Under the pieces are notes generated by a model. It ran no database searches, was not told where the DNA came from, and was given only the letters and a program-made list of their open reading frames with translations. A DNA stretch of 20,804 nucleotides from an uncultured bacterium (GTDB lineage Bacteria; Actinomycetota; Coriobacteriia; Coriobacteriales; Eggerthellaceae), in assembly GCA_905215035.1 (NCBI GenBank), contig CAJMOJ010000038.1, forward strand, positions 1 to 20,804, given 5' to 3'. The position numbers were made by a program, and so were the translations under genes. This document shows positions 1 through 8,169 of the stretch, piece by piece; position 1 is the stretch's first letter; each line of letters opens with the position of its first letter.

Positions 1-75
1 TTCTTCGTTAATCTCCATAACACAATAAATGCTTCCTCCCACCCCGGCAGCACTACGCGCAATAAGCGTCACGGT
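1..75 (-). pseudogene. Continuation of the ydbT-like reading frame beyond an in-frame TAA
   Basis: Reading on through the TAA at 76-78 in the same frame gives 25 open codons to the window edge, beginning TVTLIARSAAGVGG. This matches the part of a bPH2 domain that should follow the QRR motif. In the first bPH2 domain of the same protein QRLIGVCSVTIETAGG occupies the equivalent place, and the stop falls where that domain has Gly. I see no convincing ribosome binding site that would make this an independent gene. A GTG at 72 exists without a Shine-Dalgarno sequence. The simplest reading is that the third bPH2 domain is interrupted by a nonsense mutation, for example AAA or CAA to TAA. Stop-codon readthrough or a sequencing error are alternatives. 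The true 3' end lies outside the window. Confidence 0.6.
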
Positions 76-1866
76 TTACGCACGACGCTGCAAAGGATTA
101 GTTTTAGTACCTCCGTACTGAATTTTATTACGCATCATCGACACGGTACGCATCGTATAGTGCCCCGAAGTAATGGTGAGATATTTGTAATTCATGCCAA
201 ATGAAGCAGATTTATACCAAAGAATCGCACCGATAATTTCTACCACCATAATAATCACAGCAAGCGCATAGAGATATCCAAGTGCACCCATATAGAGCGC
301 TTGTGCTACCAGATAGTCCACATGAGCCGGATTAGTAAGATCAAGCGCAAGCAAATCAATTTCAACAAGCGCTATCGTCAACACAATAAGCGCCCAAAAG
401 CCAAATCCTTGCACAATTCCCTCGCGGATAAGTGCACGACGACGCGCAACTGGCGCAACGTGTGTATCAGGACGCGCATAATCAACAAACTCAGGAGTAA
501 GACCCTGAATAATTTCATCAACCTTGGATTTTTTAATAAAAGGGTGAACGATCATAGCACTCAGAGCTGCATCATCTGAACTCGAAGAATCCGAGGTGGT
601 AGAGCCTAAACGTCCATAAGCCAACGTGCAATAGCCCATTATGCGCTGAAAGAGCGTCTGGGTGATTTCTATTGATTGAATGCGATCAATGTCGATGCCT
701 TTAAATGTGTGAGAAAACAAACCATACTCAACTTCAACACGACTGCCACGACGACGTGCATTAAATCCTGCATATTGAATACAGGTACCTACGAGCAACA
801 CAACCCAAATAATCAAAACAAAACCAAGCATTGAAACAATCATGGGGATCACAAGAGCAGGTAACAACTCAGAATGCACGGCGGAAATGGCGGCCGCAAT
901 AATATCATCCTCAGTCAGGAAGCCAAAATCGGCAAGGGTTCCCAAAAACGAAACAGCCGTAATAATGACCGTAAATATAGCCATCAATGTTGATGATTTT
1001 CCGCAAAAAGCAGACAAGAACAACTGCGAATTAGTAAGGCCGTAACTATACGTTACTTGACCCGTATTAATTTCTGCACCACCAAAAATACCACGCATAT
1101 CGTTGGCAAAGTTAGCAGGCGCATCTAATACGTTACCCGCCACAGGAGCTGCATCAGACAGGGTGTTAGCGGGCATGTTTTCCGCCCCTTGTCCCGGCAC
1201 AACCTCTGGCATGGCCTGCGCTGGCATAGGTACTGGCTGAATAGGCGTGCCTCCATGTTGAAGCTGCCATTGGTTGTAGTCAGCAACTTGTTGTTGATAG
1301 GTCTGCCACGCAAGATAATCGCGTGCTTGCTCGGGAGTATAGCCTTGTTCCATCAACTGCTTGCGTACAAAGATCTCACGGCGAATATATTCTGCCGCAC
1401 TTTTATCCACAAACGGAATTACCGTTGCTTTATTAGACGATCCACCTGCAGTCTCAATTGTTACGCTACATACGCCAATCAAACGTTGGATAAACGTAGC
1501 CTTTTGATCAATCGACTGTACGCGCTGATAGGGAATGTGCGTACGAGATTTAAAAACAATACCTTTATAAAAATTAAATTCGCGCGGTGAAAACGTATAC
1601 CACGTAAATTTATATCCGATAACACGCGTAATGATAATAAGGGCAGCAATAAGAACAATTACTGCCACCGTAATACCAAGCGCAAGAGTCATTTCGGCTC
1701 CCTCGCTTGGAGAAAATCCCTCAGCAACCACTGAGGCCAATGAACCACCAAGACTGATCATAATTGCAAGAAGCACCGGTACTAAGATCTGTACCGATCC
1801 GAGCCAAATGTAGCTATGATGCAAGTTAAAGCGTTCCTCAGGTTGAGGATTCATGGCAGAACTCAT
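76..1866 (-). CDS. YdbT-like membrane protein with bPH2 (bacterial PH) domains, third domain cut short
   Basis: A 596-residue polytopic membrane protein with repeated bacterial pleckstrin-homology (bPH2, formerly DUF304) domains, of the kind paired with a YdbS-like partner in Gram-positive bacteria. The molecular role is not firmly known; an envelope function is likely. Hydrophobic segments lie near residues 20-42, 60-83, 285-302, 327-364, 485-505 and 520-550. bPH2 domains lie near 85-167 (IPYQRVQSID, then FIQRLIG) and 368-450 (IDIDRIQSIE, then LFQRIMG). A third begins near 556 and reaches NPLQRRA before the stop. Residues 168-275 form a long Gln/Pro/Ala-rich cytoplasmic-type insertion. The ATG has GGAGG four bases upstream and overlaps the stop of the preceding gene (ATGA), so the two are translationally coupled. 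The early stop removes most of the last domain (see 1-75), so the product may be nonfunctional. Confidence 0.85.
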   Translation of the reverse strand: MSSAMNPQPEERFNLHHSYIWLGSVQILVPVLLAIMISLGGSLASVVAEGFSPSEGAEMTLALGITVAVIVLIAALIIITRVIGYKFTWYTFSPREFNFYKGIVFKSRTHIPYQRVQSIDQKATFIQRLIGVCSVTIETAGGSSNKATVIPFVDKSAAEYIRREIFVRKQLMEQGYTPEQARDYLAWQTYQQQVADYNQWQLQHGGTPIQPVPMPAQAMPEVVPGQGAENMPANTLSDAAPVAGNVLDAPANFANDMRGIFGGAEINTGQVTYSYGLTNSQLFLSAFCGKSSTLMAIFTVIITAVSFLGTLADFGFLTEDDIIAAAISAVHSELLPALVIPMIVSMLGFVLIIWVVLLVGTCIQYAGFNARRRGSRVEVEYGLFSHTFKGIDIDRIQSIEITQTLFQRIMGYCTLAYGRLGSTTSDSSSSDDAALSAMIVHPFIKKSKVDEIIQGLTPEFVDYARPDTHVAPVARRRALIREGIVQGFGFWALIVLTIALVEIDLLALDLTNPAHVDYLVAQALYMGALGYLYALAVIIMVVEIIGAILWYKSASFGMNYKYLTITSGHYTMRTVSMMRNKIQYGGTKTNPLQRRA

Positions 1867-2357
1867 ACATCCTCCCGCGCCACGCGAGCCAACTCTGCTG
1901 CTCTATCACGAACCGCATCGGCAATATCAGCACGCAATCCTGGGATATCCATTTCACCTGCCGCTGTTGAAACTGTCACAGACGCAAGACCACACGCCCG
2001 CAACACAGGACCTTGTTTAGTATCAGTGTTCTGCACACGAATAAAGGGTACGACATAGCGATGGCGCCAAATAATACCGTACGCAATATCCAAAAAGTCA
2101 CTGCGTAATTCATAGCGCCAACGCGCATAGCGAATAGGAGGCAGCACTACAAGCACAACAATGAGCGCAACCACATAGATCACAGCAACTACCGTGCAAT
2201 AAGGAGCTGCCCATGCCCACATTTCAGGTTCAATCCAGCCAAAAAGAGCTCCTAGGAAAAATGCACACGCAAAAATTATGGTTACACTAGCGGCATCTCT
2301 TATGCGCCACACGGTCTTCATCTTTGGATCGAGTTGTTCACAAGGCTGCTCGGTCAT
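1863..2357 (-). CDS. YdbS-like bPH2 domain membrane protein
   Basis: A 164-residue protein with two hydrophobic segments (about residues 24-44 and 51-72) followed by one bPH2 domain (about 75-155), which includes the typical YGIIWRHRYVVPFIRVQNTD stretch. Size and layout match the small YdbS partner that is usually encoded next to a YdbT-like protein. The pair is assumed to act together at the membrane, but no reaction is established. The start ATG follows AGGAGG at four bases. The stop overlaps the next start by 4 bp. It lies 32 bp after hypD on the same strand, so it is probably co-transcribed with the hyp genes, although no functional link to hydrogenase maturation is known. Confidence 0.85.
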   Translation of the reverse strand: MTEQPCEQLDPKMKTVWRIRDAASVTIIFACAFFLGALFGWIEPEMWAWAAPYCTVVAVIYVVALIVVLVVLPPIRYARWRYELRSDFLDIAYGIIWRHRYVVPFIRVQNTDTKQGPVLRACGLASVTVSTAAGEMDIPGLRADIADAVRDRAAELARVAREDV

Positions 2358-2389
2358 GGACCCTCCTGTTTATTACTTTCTCCTGGTTC

Positions 2390-3487
2390 TTAATAATAAC
2401 GATAGTAAGCCGCGCACGATCCCTCGGAAGAAACCATACAAGGACCAACCGGATTTTCTGGCGTGCACACAGTACGGAATAACGGACACTCATCTGGAGC
2501 CATCATGCCACGGAGCACGTCTCCGCAACGACATCCTTTAGGTTCTTGAGTAGGCTCTACTACAGGCTCAAACCGCGCAACAGCATCAAAGTGCGCATAC
2601 GCAGGTCGAATTGCATAACCTGATCCCGGGATTACACCAAGACCACGCCATGTAGCATCAACGGTATCAAACACCTCATCGATAGCCGCAAGCGCAACGG
2701 GATTACCTTCAGGCATCACACCACGAGTATAGGCAATTTCAATCTCAGCGCGTCCTTCATGGAGCTGGCGCATGATCATAGCGATACCTTGCAAAACATC
2801 AACAGGTTCAAATCCTGTAATAACACCAGGAATGCCATATTTGCTTGCAAGAAACTCATAAGGTTTAACCCCAATAATGGTCGAAACATGACCTGGCAAA
2901 ATAAGTGCATTAATCTCAAGTTGAGGATCAGCCACAATTGCCTCGAGGGCGCCAGGCATATTTTTATGCGCCACAAAGACCGAAAAATTATCCAAGCCCA
3001 AAGCTTGCGCGCGCTTGATAGCCATAGCAACCAAAGGTGTCGTTGTCTCAAACCCAACACCAACAAACACAATTTGTTTGTCAGGGTTTTCTTGGGCAAG
3101 CTTGAGCGCATCAAGCGGAGAATACACAATATTAATGTCACGACCCTGCGCTTGCTCTTTGAGTAAGCTCGAAGTCGATCCTGGAACACGCGTCATATCG
3201 CCAAACGTAGCAATAGCAACACCAGGAATACGAGCAAGCGCAATAACGGTATCAATATCTTTGTTTGACGTTACGCATACAGGACACCCAGGTCCTGAAG
3301 CAAGACGAGTACCCTCAGGCATCATTGCACGCAGACCATTGCGCGCAATAGCAACCGTATGGGTTCCGCATACTTCCATCAAGGTTGCATGCTCAGGTGC
3401 CCACTGATTGATGGAATGAATCAAACCGCGAGCAAGTTCAGGGTCTTTAAACGTTGCGGTGGCCGTTGCCGAAAGGTCCATCGCCAT
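2390..3487 (-). CDS. hypD: Hydrogenase maturation factor HypD
   Basis: HypD is an iron-sulfur scaffold that, with HypC, carries the Fe(CN)2CO unit during assembly of [NiFe]-hydrogenase in the cytoplasm. The 365-residue length is normal. Visible family motifs are CGTH (residues 40-43), GPGCPVC (65-71), GFETTTP (145-151) and a cysteine-rich C-terminus (CRCGDVLRG near 319, then CPLF, CTPENPVGPC and a last Cys near 358), which holds the [4Fe-4S] ligands. The gene starts 2 bp after the hypC stop, and its ribosome binding site (GAGGGG) lies inside the end of hypC, so the two are tightly coupled. A second in-frame ATG two codons later is possible as the start. No key residue seems to be missing. Confidence 0.97.
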   Translation of the reverse strand: MAMDLSATATATFKDPELARGLIHSINQWAPEHATLMEVCGTHTVAIARNGLRAMMPEGTRLASGPGCPVCVTSNKDIDTVIALARIPGVAIATFGDMTRVPGSTSSLLKEQAQGRDINIVYSPLDALKLAQENPDKQIVFVGVGFETTTPLVAMAIKRAQALGLDNFSVFVAHKNMPGALEAIVADPQLEINALILPGHVSTIIGVKPYEFLASKYGIPGVITGFEPVDVLQGIAMIMRQLHEGRAEIEIAYTRGVMPEGNPVALAAIDEVFDTVDATWRGLGVIPGSGYAIRPAYAHFDAVARFEPVVEPTQEPKGCRCGDVLRGMMAPDECPLFRTVCTPENPVGPCMVSSEGSCAAYYRYY

Positions 3488-3489
3488 TT

Positions 3490-3726
3490 TTAAAGCCCCT
3501 CTACATCAGCGAGCTCAGGGAAACTCTTGATTAAATCAAGCGTCTCATTGGCATATTCTTCACTCACAATCTCGATAGCAAAACCAGCATGCACAAGCAC
3601 ATAGTCATCAACCTGAGCGGCCGGAGTTAAATCAAGCGATACATCACGGGTAACACCCAGAATATCTACCGTCGCCATATTGTCATCGGAGATGGTACGC
3701 ACACGTGCGGGAATAGCAAGACACAT
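3490..3726 (-). CDS. hypC: Hydrogenase maturation chaperone HypC
   Basis: HypC/HybG-family chaperone of 78 residues that binds HypD and delivers the iron centre to the hydrogenase large-subunit precursor. The N-terminus MCLAIPARV has the essential Cys2 exposed after removal of Met, and the conserved HAGFAI motif is at residues 46-51. A strong AGGAGG lies 8 bp before the ATG. The gap from hypF is 27 bp and to hypD 2 bp. All features are typical for the family. Confidence 0.97.
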   Translation of the reverse strand: MCLAIPARVRTISDDNMATVDILGVTRDVSLDLTPAAQVDDYVLVHAGFAIEIVSEEYANETLDLIKSFPELADVEGL

Positions 3727-3753
3727 ATCGTAAACCTCCTACTTTGAGTTCTT

Positions 3754-6189
3754 TCAGTTTTGTTGCAATCCTAGCACGGCTTGTCCATAAGAGATATTAC
3801 CGTCGTTCGGAGGGAGCTCTACATTGAGGGCAACGGCGATACCTGCCGCAGTAAGCGCTTCGATCGCACCTTCTGTTATATAGCGATTCATAAATACCCC
3901 ACCCGAAAGCACCACTTGATCTACCGTGAGTGCACTAATCGCAAGCTGGGCCATCAGCACAATAAGATCAATGACAGCATCATGGAATTTTTTGGCGATA
4001 AGACTTGCGGGAACGCCTGCAGAAAGATCCGACAAAATAGCAGCGATGACTGGCTCAGGGTCCATCAAAACCACTGATACTTGCTGCGCTGTTGCTCCCT
4101 CAACACCTACATTTTTGATCACGGCAAATTCATAGGGCGATGAGGAGTCAGGGTGCGCATCGCTATAGGCAGCAATAGACTCATCGGCAATGCCTGCATG
4201 CACAGCATTTTCCAACATGATAGCAGGTTGCCCATCATAGGTTGCTTGCTCACAAATGCCTGTAAGCGCTGCAACCGCATCAAATAAACGACCCATTGAA
4301 GAGGTCATGGGCGCATTAATACCGCGCTCAACCTGCATGGCAAGTGCCTCTTGTAGTTGTGGCTCCAATGAAGCAGCAAAGCGCTCACCCTGCTCAGTAT
4401 CAAGCAGGTCATATGCCCATAAGACACCATAGGCGCTTCTGCGCGGATCTTTCACCGCTGCTGCTCCACCTGGCAGAGGAAAATAGGCAACGTTAGCAAA
4501 ACGCTCGAACGTCTCATAATTGGCAAGCAACACTTCTCCGCCCCAGATGGCCCCATCCATACCATAGCCGGTTCCATCAAAAGAAAAACCAAGAACGGGA
4601 GGAGTGAGACTATGCTCTCCCATAACAGAAAGAATATGAGCGTAATGATGCTGTACTTCAATCACAGGAAGCGCAGATTCAGGCGCAGATCCAGCCTCGC
4701 CACTCGCATCACGATACTGTTTGGACAAGATGTAGTCAGGGTGCCTATCAAGTGCAACCGCATCAGGTGTGATACGGAAAAGCTCTTCATAACGAAGAAG
4801 TGCTTCTCCCCATGCATCAAGAACTGCGGCATTTTCCACATCACCTAAATGCTGAGAGACAAACGCTTCTGCCGCCTCACGAGTTAAGGTAAAGGTATTT
4901 TTTTGTTGCGATCCAACCGCAAGAATATTTTTATAGGCACCCTCTTGTGCTGCAGGAATACCCAATGCTGCCGGCGCATAGCCGCGTGCGCGACGGACAA
5001 ACTGCACCATCGAACCTTCTGGCAAACGCACCAGGCGCAAAACAGAATCATCGTAGCGCGCAACAATAGCACGATTATTGACTAAAAACGCATCCGCCAC
5101 ACCGCCAAGTTCTGCAAATGCTTCTTCCTCAGTAATACAAATAGGATTGTCATGCAAATTACCACTTGTCATAACAAGCATGCCGCCAAAATCGTGAGCA
5201 AGTAGCATTTGCACCGGCGTTGCTGGCAACATAACTCCTAGTTCATGAACACCATCAGCCAAACCAGGTGCAAGCGTTGCTGCAGTTAGCTTCTTGCGCA
5301 ATAAGACAATAGGGCGCGCGGCGGATTGCAAATACCGCTCCTCATCATCACTTATCTCACAATACTGACGCGCCTCATCGAGCGTGGGTACCATAACCGC
5401 AAAGGGCTTGCCTTCACGCGCCTTGCGTTGACGAAGCGTTGCAAGCGTGGCTGAATTAGACGCATCACACACTAAGTGGTAGCCACCCAAGCCCTTGACC
5501 GCAACAATGCCACCCGCGCGCAAAAGCTCAACGCACTGCGTCAAAAGAGCATCACTCGAAGCGCGGTCATGCGCCCACGTAATGTCTCGATTTGTGGTAA
5601 GCTCATCGGCCGTAATCCAGCCAAGCTCAGGTCCGCAGGTAAAACAGGCATCAGGCTGTGCATGGAAGCGTCGATCAAACGGATCCTCATATTCCGCGGC
5701 ACACTCAGGGCACATTGAAAACTCTGCCATTGAGGTATTAGCGCGATCATATGGCAAGCGATTCAAAATGGTAAATCGCGGTCCACAATTAGTGCAGTTG
5801 ATAAAGGGGTAACGATACCGCCTGTTTTCAGGATCAAACAACTCTGCCGCACAAGCATCGCACGTGCCTAAATCAGGCGATATCAAGGTAGTATTGTCAG
5901 TCTCTTGATCCTCAGAAAGCTGAATGGTGAAATCTTGATACCCCTGCGAATCAACTTCACGCATAGTAATTTCAGACACATGCGCAGCTGGCGGCTCTTC
6001 ATTACTGAGGCGCATCACAAAGGCGTCAAGATCATCAGGCATGCCTTCTGCATGAATAACGACCCCTTCAATATCATTCAGAATCCAACCGGCAATTCCT
6101 ATTTCATGGGCCAACCTAAACACAAAGGGGCGGTAGCCCACCCCTTGCACAACGCCAGAAACGGTTATCTCAAGTGCTTCCGTACTCAT
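3754..6189 (-). CDS. hypF: Carbamoyltransferase HypF
   Basis: HypF makes the thiocarbamoyl group on HypE that becomes the cyanide ligands of [NiFe]-hydrogenase, using carbamoyl phosphate and ATP. The 811 residues show the full domain order. There is an acylphosphatase-like domain (1-92, GVVQGVGYRPFVFRLA with the loop Arg at 20 and Asn at 38). Two zinc fingers follow, with cysteine pairs at about 110/113, 132/135, 160/163 and 182/185. A YrdC-like domain (about 200-390, VKGLGGYHLVCDA) and a Kae1-like domain (about 410-811) complete it. The Kae1-like part carries HHYAH near 524, SFDGTGYGMDGAIWGGE near 545 and SGGVFMNR near 762. It starts 17 bp after pgi with AAGGAA five bases before the ATG. It appears intact. 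Its partner hypE is not in this window. Confidence 0.97.
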   Translation of the reverse strand: MSTEALEITVSGVVQGVGYRPFVFRLAHEIGIAGWILNDIEGVVIHAEGMPDDLDAFVMRLSNEEPPAAHVSEITMREVDSQGYQDFTIQLSEDQETDNTTLISPDLGTCDACAAELFDPENRRYRYPFINCTNCGPRFTILNRLPYDRANTSMAEFSMCPECAAEYEDPFDRRFHAQPDACFTCGPELGWITADELTTNRDITWAHDRASSDALLTQCVELLRAGGIVAVKGLGGYHLVCDASNSATLATLRQRKAREGKPFAVMVPTLDEARQYCEISDDEERYLQSAARPIVLLRKKLTAATLAPGLADGVHELGVMLPATPVQMLLAHDFGGMLVMTSGNLHDNPICITEEEAFAELGGVADAFLVNNRAIVARYDDSVLRLVRLPEGSMVQFVRRARGYAPAALGIPAAQEGAYKNILAVGSQQKNTFTLTREAAEAFVSQHLGDVENAAVLDAWGEALLRYEELFRITPDAVALDRHPDYILSKQYRDASGEAGSAPESALPVIEVQHHYAHILSVMGEHSLTPPVLGFSFDGTGYGMDGAIWGGEVLLANYETFERFANVAYFPLPGGAAAVKDPRRSAYGVLWAYDLLDTEQGERFAASLEPQLQEALAMQVERGINAPMTSSMGRLFDAVAALTGICEQATYDGQPAIMLENAVHAGIADESIAAYSDAHPDSSSPYEFAVIKNVGVEGATAQQVSVVLMDPEPVIAAILSDLSAGVPASLIAKKFHDAVIDLIVLMAQLAISALTVDQVVLSGGVFMNRYITEGAIEALTAAGIAVALNVELPPNDGNISYGQAVLGLQQN

Positions 6190-6206
6190 ACTAATTCCTT
6201 ATCATG

Positions 6207-7925
6207 CTATCGCTGTTTTGCCACACCCTTACGCAATGCCTTTGCCAATGCGCGCAATGTAATGGCAGAGTTGTCAGGAAGATGCACATGCAAGCAGCGT
6301 CGTCCACGTTCAGAAAGGATTGAAAAATCTCCTAACGCCTGAGCTTTCGCAAGTGCACCGAGGCTATCCGCACGAGGATCATCAACTTCAATATCGCGTG
6401 TCTCTTCAGCTGATATCACTAAGAACACGCCTTCATTAGGACCGCCTTTATGCAGCTGCCCCGTTGAATGTAGATAGCGTGGTCCAATTTCAAGACAAGA
6501 TGCAACACCATAGCGATCAGATAAACTATGGCGCACTTCTTCCATTGCTTCACGACGACCTTCACCGGTAAAAGGTAAAAATGCATTAATTGAGAAGAAA
6601 TCTCCTGGCTTTATCGACTCAAGCAATGCATTAATTGCCTCATCAAGCGTATGTCTAAACATATAGGGCTCGAGCGCTTGAGAAACATGCACTTCAACGT
6701 TGCCAACAGCAACACCCTCAATCCCGTCTTGCACAAACGTAGGATCAGGGGCTCCACCAGCAAGAATGGAAAGCACCTCTGTTTTTGCTACTTGTACATC
6801 AGGCTGATCAAACGGACATACCCTCATTAAATAACCAACCATAGCAATAGCATATTCCCACATGACAAAATGCTCGGCTAAGTCATAAACGGTCTCAACC
6901 GTAAAATCAAGCTGCGGAATAGCAGGATTAATAAATTCAAGCGACTTGTGGAAGTTTTCGCGCTCATCCCAAAGGTCAGTTTTAGTGTGATACACAATAA
7001 CGGTTCTATCACCTGGATCATCAGAAAGAGTCAAGCTGTCAACCTCAATATTAGGCAAAATTCCTTGTCCCTCTTTACCAAGGGACTCAGCAACCAACTG
7101 CTCGATCCATAAACCTAAAACGCGACCGCGCTTAGGCGATAAGAATGAAAACTTATCACGACCGCGCTTGAGGTTATCAAAAAGGAATGATGCCAAAATA
7201 ACAGCAGGATTGTCCGCCGAATCACTAGCACACAAATTTTCGGCCGCGCGAGCACGCTCCATCAATATTTCAAGATCAATACCCACACACGCTGCAGGGA
7301 CAAGTCCAAAAACAGACAGCGCAGAATAACGTCCCCCTACTGCAGGCTCACCATTGAAAACTTTCATCCAGCCTTTTTCGGCAGCCTTCTTTTCCAGATC
7401 CGATCCTGGATCAGTGATCGCAATAAAATGCTCTCCCAGCTCTTCTTCAGGCAACTGATCTGCTAAAAGCTTCTCTACCGCCTCAGTAACAAGCGAGGGT
7501 TCAATCGTGCCACCTGACTTTGACGACTGAATCACCAGTGTCGTCTTAGGATCACACTCAGCCAGAATAGCACGCACGCGCACAGGACTTACCGAATCAA
7601 GTGTCTTGAAACTTACCTTGTTGGAATCGACCTTATTGTATTTAGTAAGCGTCATAGGTGCTTGCGTTGATCCGCCCTGGCCAATCAATAAAACTGTCTT
7701 AATGCCACGCTCTTCCATCTCTTGAGCAAACTGTTCAATGTCTGCCAAAGGATAAGGAGGATTGGTTGCAAGCTGGGTCCAACCCATGTAATTACGAGCA
7801 AACTCTTCAGCGTTTTCAGAGAAGTTGTACAGCGTTGCATCTTTGGCATGAATTCTACTTGCGACATTTTGAGCGATGAGCTCATCGGCAGAAGGATAGC
7901 GATTACTCTCTATAGTCTCAATCAT
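6207..7925 (-). CDS. pgi: Glucose-6-phosphate isomerase, similar to the Pgi part of Tal-Pgi fusions
   Basis: Interconverts glucose 6-phosphate and fructose 6-phosphate in glycolysis and gluconeogenesis. Sugar-isomerase (SIS) motifs are visible: GQGGSTQAP, VIQSSKSGGTIEP and VGGRYSALSVFGLVPAA. A C-terminal GPRYLHSTGQLHKGG stretch is characteristic of the divergent Pgi type found as the second half of bifunctional transaldolase/Pgi proteins. Here there is no transaldolase domain in front. The frame could open at a TTG (7931), but that codon touches GAGGA with no spacing. The ATG at 7925 lies six bases after the same GAGGA and is the better start, giving 572 residues. It is the first gene of the operon leading into hypF (17 bp gap), an unusual partner for hydrogenase maturation. 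Function is predicted with good confidence. Confidence 0.9.
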   Translation of the reverse strand: MIETIESNRYPSADELIAQNVASRIHAKDATLYNFSENAEEFARNYMGWTQLATNPPYPLADIEQFAQEMEERGIKTVLLIGQGGSTQAPMTLTKYNKVDSNKVSFKTLDSVSPVRVRAILAECDPKTTLVIQSSKSGGTIEPSLVTEAVEKLLADQLPEEELGEHFIAITDPGSDLEKKAAEKGWMKVFNGEPAVGGRYSALSVFGLVPAACVGIDLEILMERARAAENLCASDSADNPAVILASFLFDNLKRGRDKFSFLSPKRGRVLGLWIEQLVAESLGKEGQGILPNIEVDSLTLSDDPGDRTVIVYHTKTDLWDERENFHKSLEFINPAIPQLDFTVETVYDLAEHFVMWEYAIAMVGYLMRVCPFDQPDVQVAKTEVLSILAGGAPDPTFVQDGIEGVAVGNVEVHVSQALEPYMFRHTLDEAINALLESIKPGDFFSINAFLPFTGEGRREAMEEVRHSLSDRYGVASCLEIGPRYLHSTGQLHKGGPNEGVFLVISAEETRDIEVDDPRADSLGALAKAQALGDFSILSERGRRCLHVHLPDNSAITLRALAKALRKGVAKQR

Positions 7926-8011
7926 GAACAATCCTCGAAGGTCTCAATGACTTTACCTATACCATGTTATGGATAAAAACCTGTTTATTGTGTCTTTATA
8001 TATAAATGGAT

Positions 8012-8040
8012 ATTATAGCCCATCGCCCGTATGCAATCAC
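8012..8040 (-). promoter_or_regulatory. Candidate promoter of the pgi-hypFCD-ydbST operon
   Basis: On the minus strand a perfect TATAAT (8017-8012) is preceded by GTGATT at a 17-base spacing (8040-8035), a weak -35 with three of six consensus matches. Transcription would begin near 8005, giving a leader of about 80 bases. The -10 is convincing; the -35 is not, so an activator or another sigma factor could be involved. Confidence 0.45.
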
Positions 8041-8061
8041 GCTATGGTGTCACCAAACACA

Positions 8062-8084
8062 GGCGGCAACACGTAGATTCCGCC
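8062..8084 (-). other. Short GC-rich hairpin downstream of the SDR gene
   Basis: GGCGG and CCGCC flank a 13-base loop. It lies 86 bases after the SDR stop codon and could slow or stop transcription, but no T-run follows on the minus strand, so it is not a standard intrinsic terminator. Confidence 0.25.
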
Positions 8085-8133
8085 AAGCCTCCGAGAGACA
8101 ATCATATAGATCGAGGGCATCTTCAATCTTCTC

Positions 8134-8163
8134 GATCACAACAGATCACAACAGATCACAACA
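8134..8163. repeat. Three perfect tandem copies of GATCACAACA
   Basis: Positions 8134-8143, 8144-8153 and 8154-8163 are identical 10-mers (minus strand TGTTGTGATC). The period is close to one helical turn. The array starts six bases after the SDR stop codon and is about 120-150 bp upstream of the pgi -10 element. It could be a binding-site array or a replication-slippage product. Confidence 0.85.
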
Positions 8164-8169
8164 AGCAAA

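Larger units (their letters stand above)
7926..8169. other. Intergenic region between SDR gene and pgi
   Basis: No gene is seen in these 244 bp. They hold, in the leftward direction, three tandem 10-bp repeats, a short GC hairpin, a TATAAT promoter element and a leader of about 80 bases before pgi. Each is listed separately. Confidence 0.6.

Noticed and set aside
16..72. A separate small gene starting at GTG 72 or ATG 18
   Set aside because: No well-spaced Shine-Dalgarno sequence for either start, and the translated sequence continues the bPH2 domain of the upstream frame.
7926..7931. TTG at 7931 as the start of pgi
   Set aside because: It touches the GAGGA motif with no spacing, while the ATG at 7925 has six bases of spacing.
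8134..8163. CRISPR-like array
   Set aside because: The units are 10 bp with no spacers, unlike CRISPR repeats.
7926..8169. A tRNA or small RNA gene between SDR and pgi
   Set aside because: No cloverleaf arms or conserved tRNA T-loop sequence could be found on either strand.
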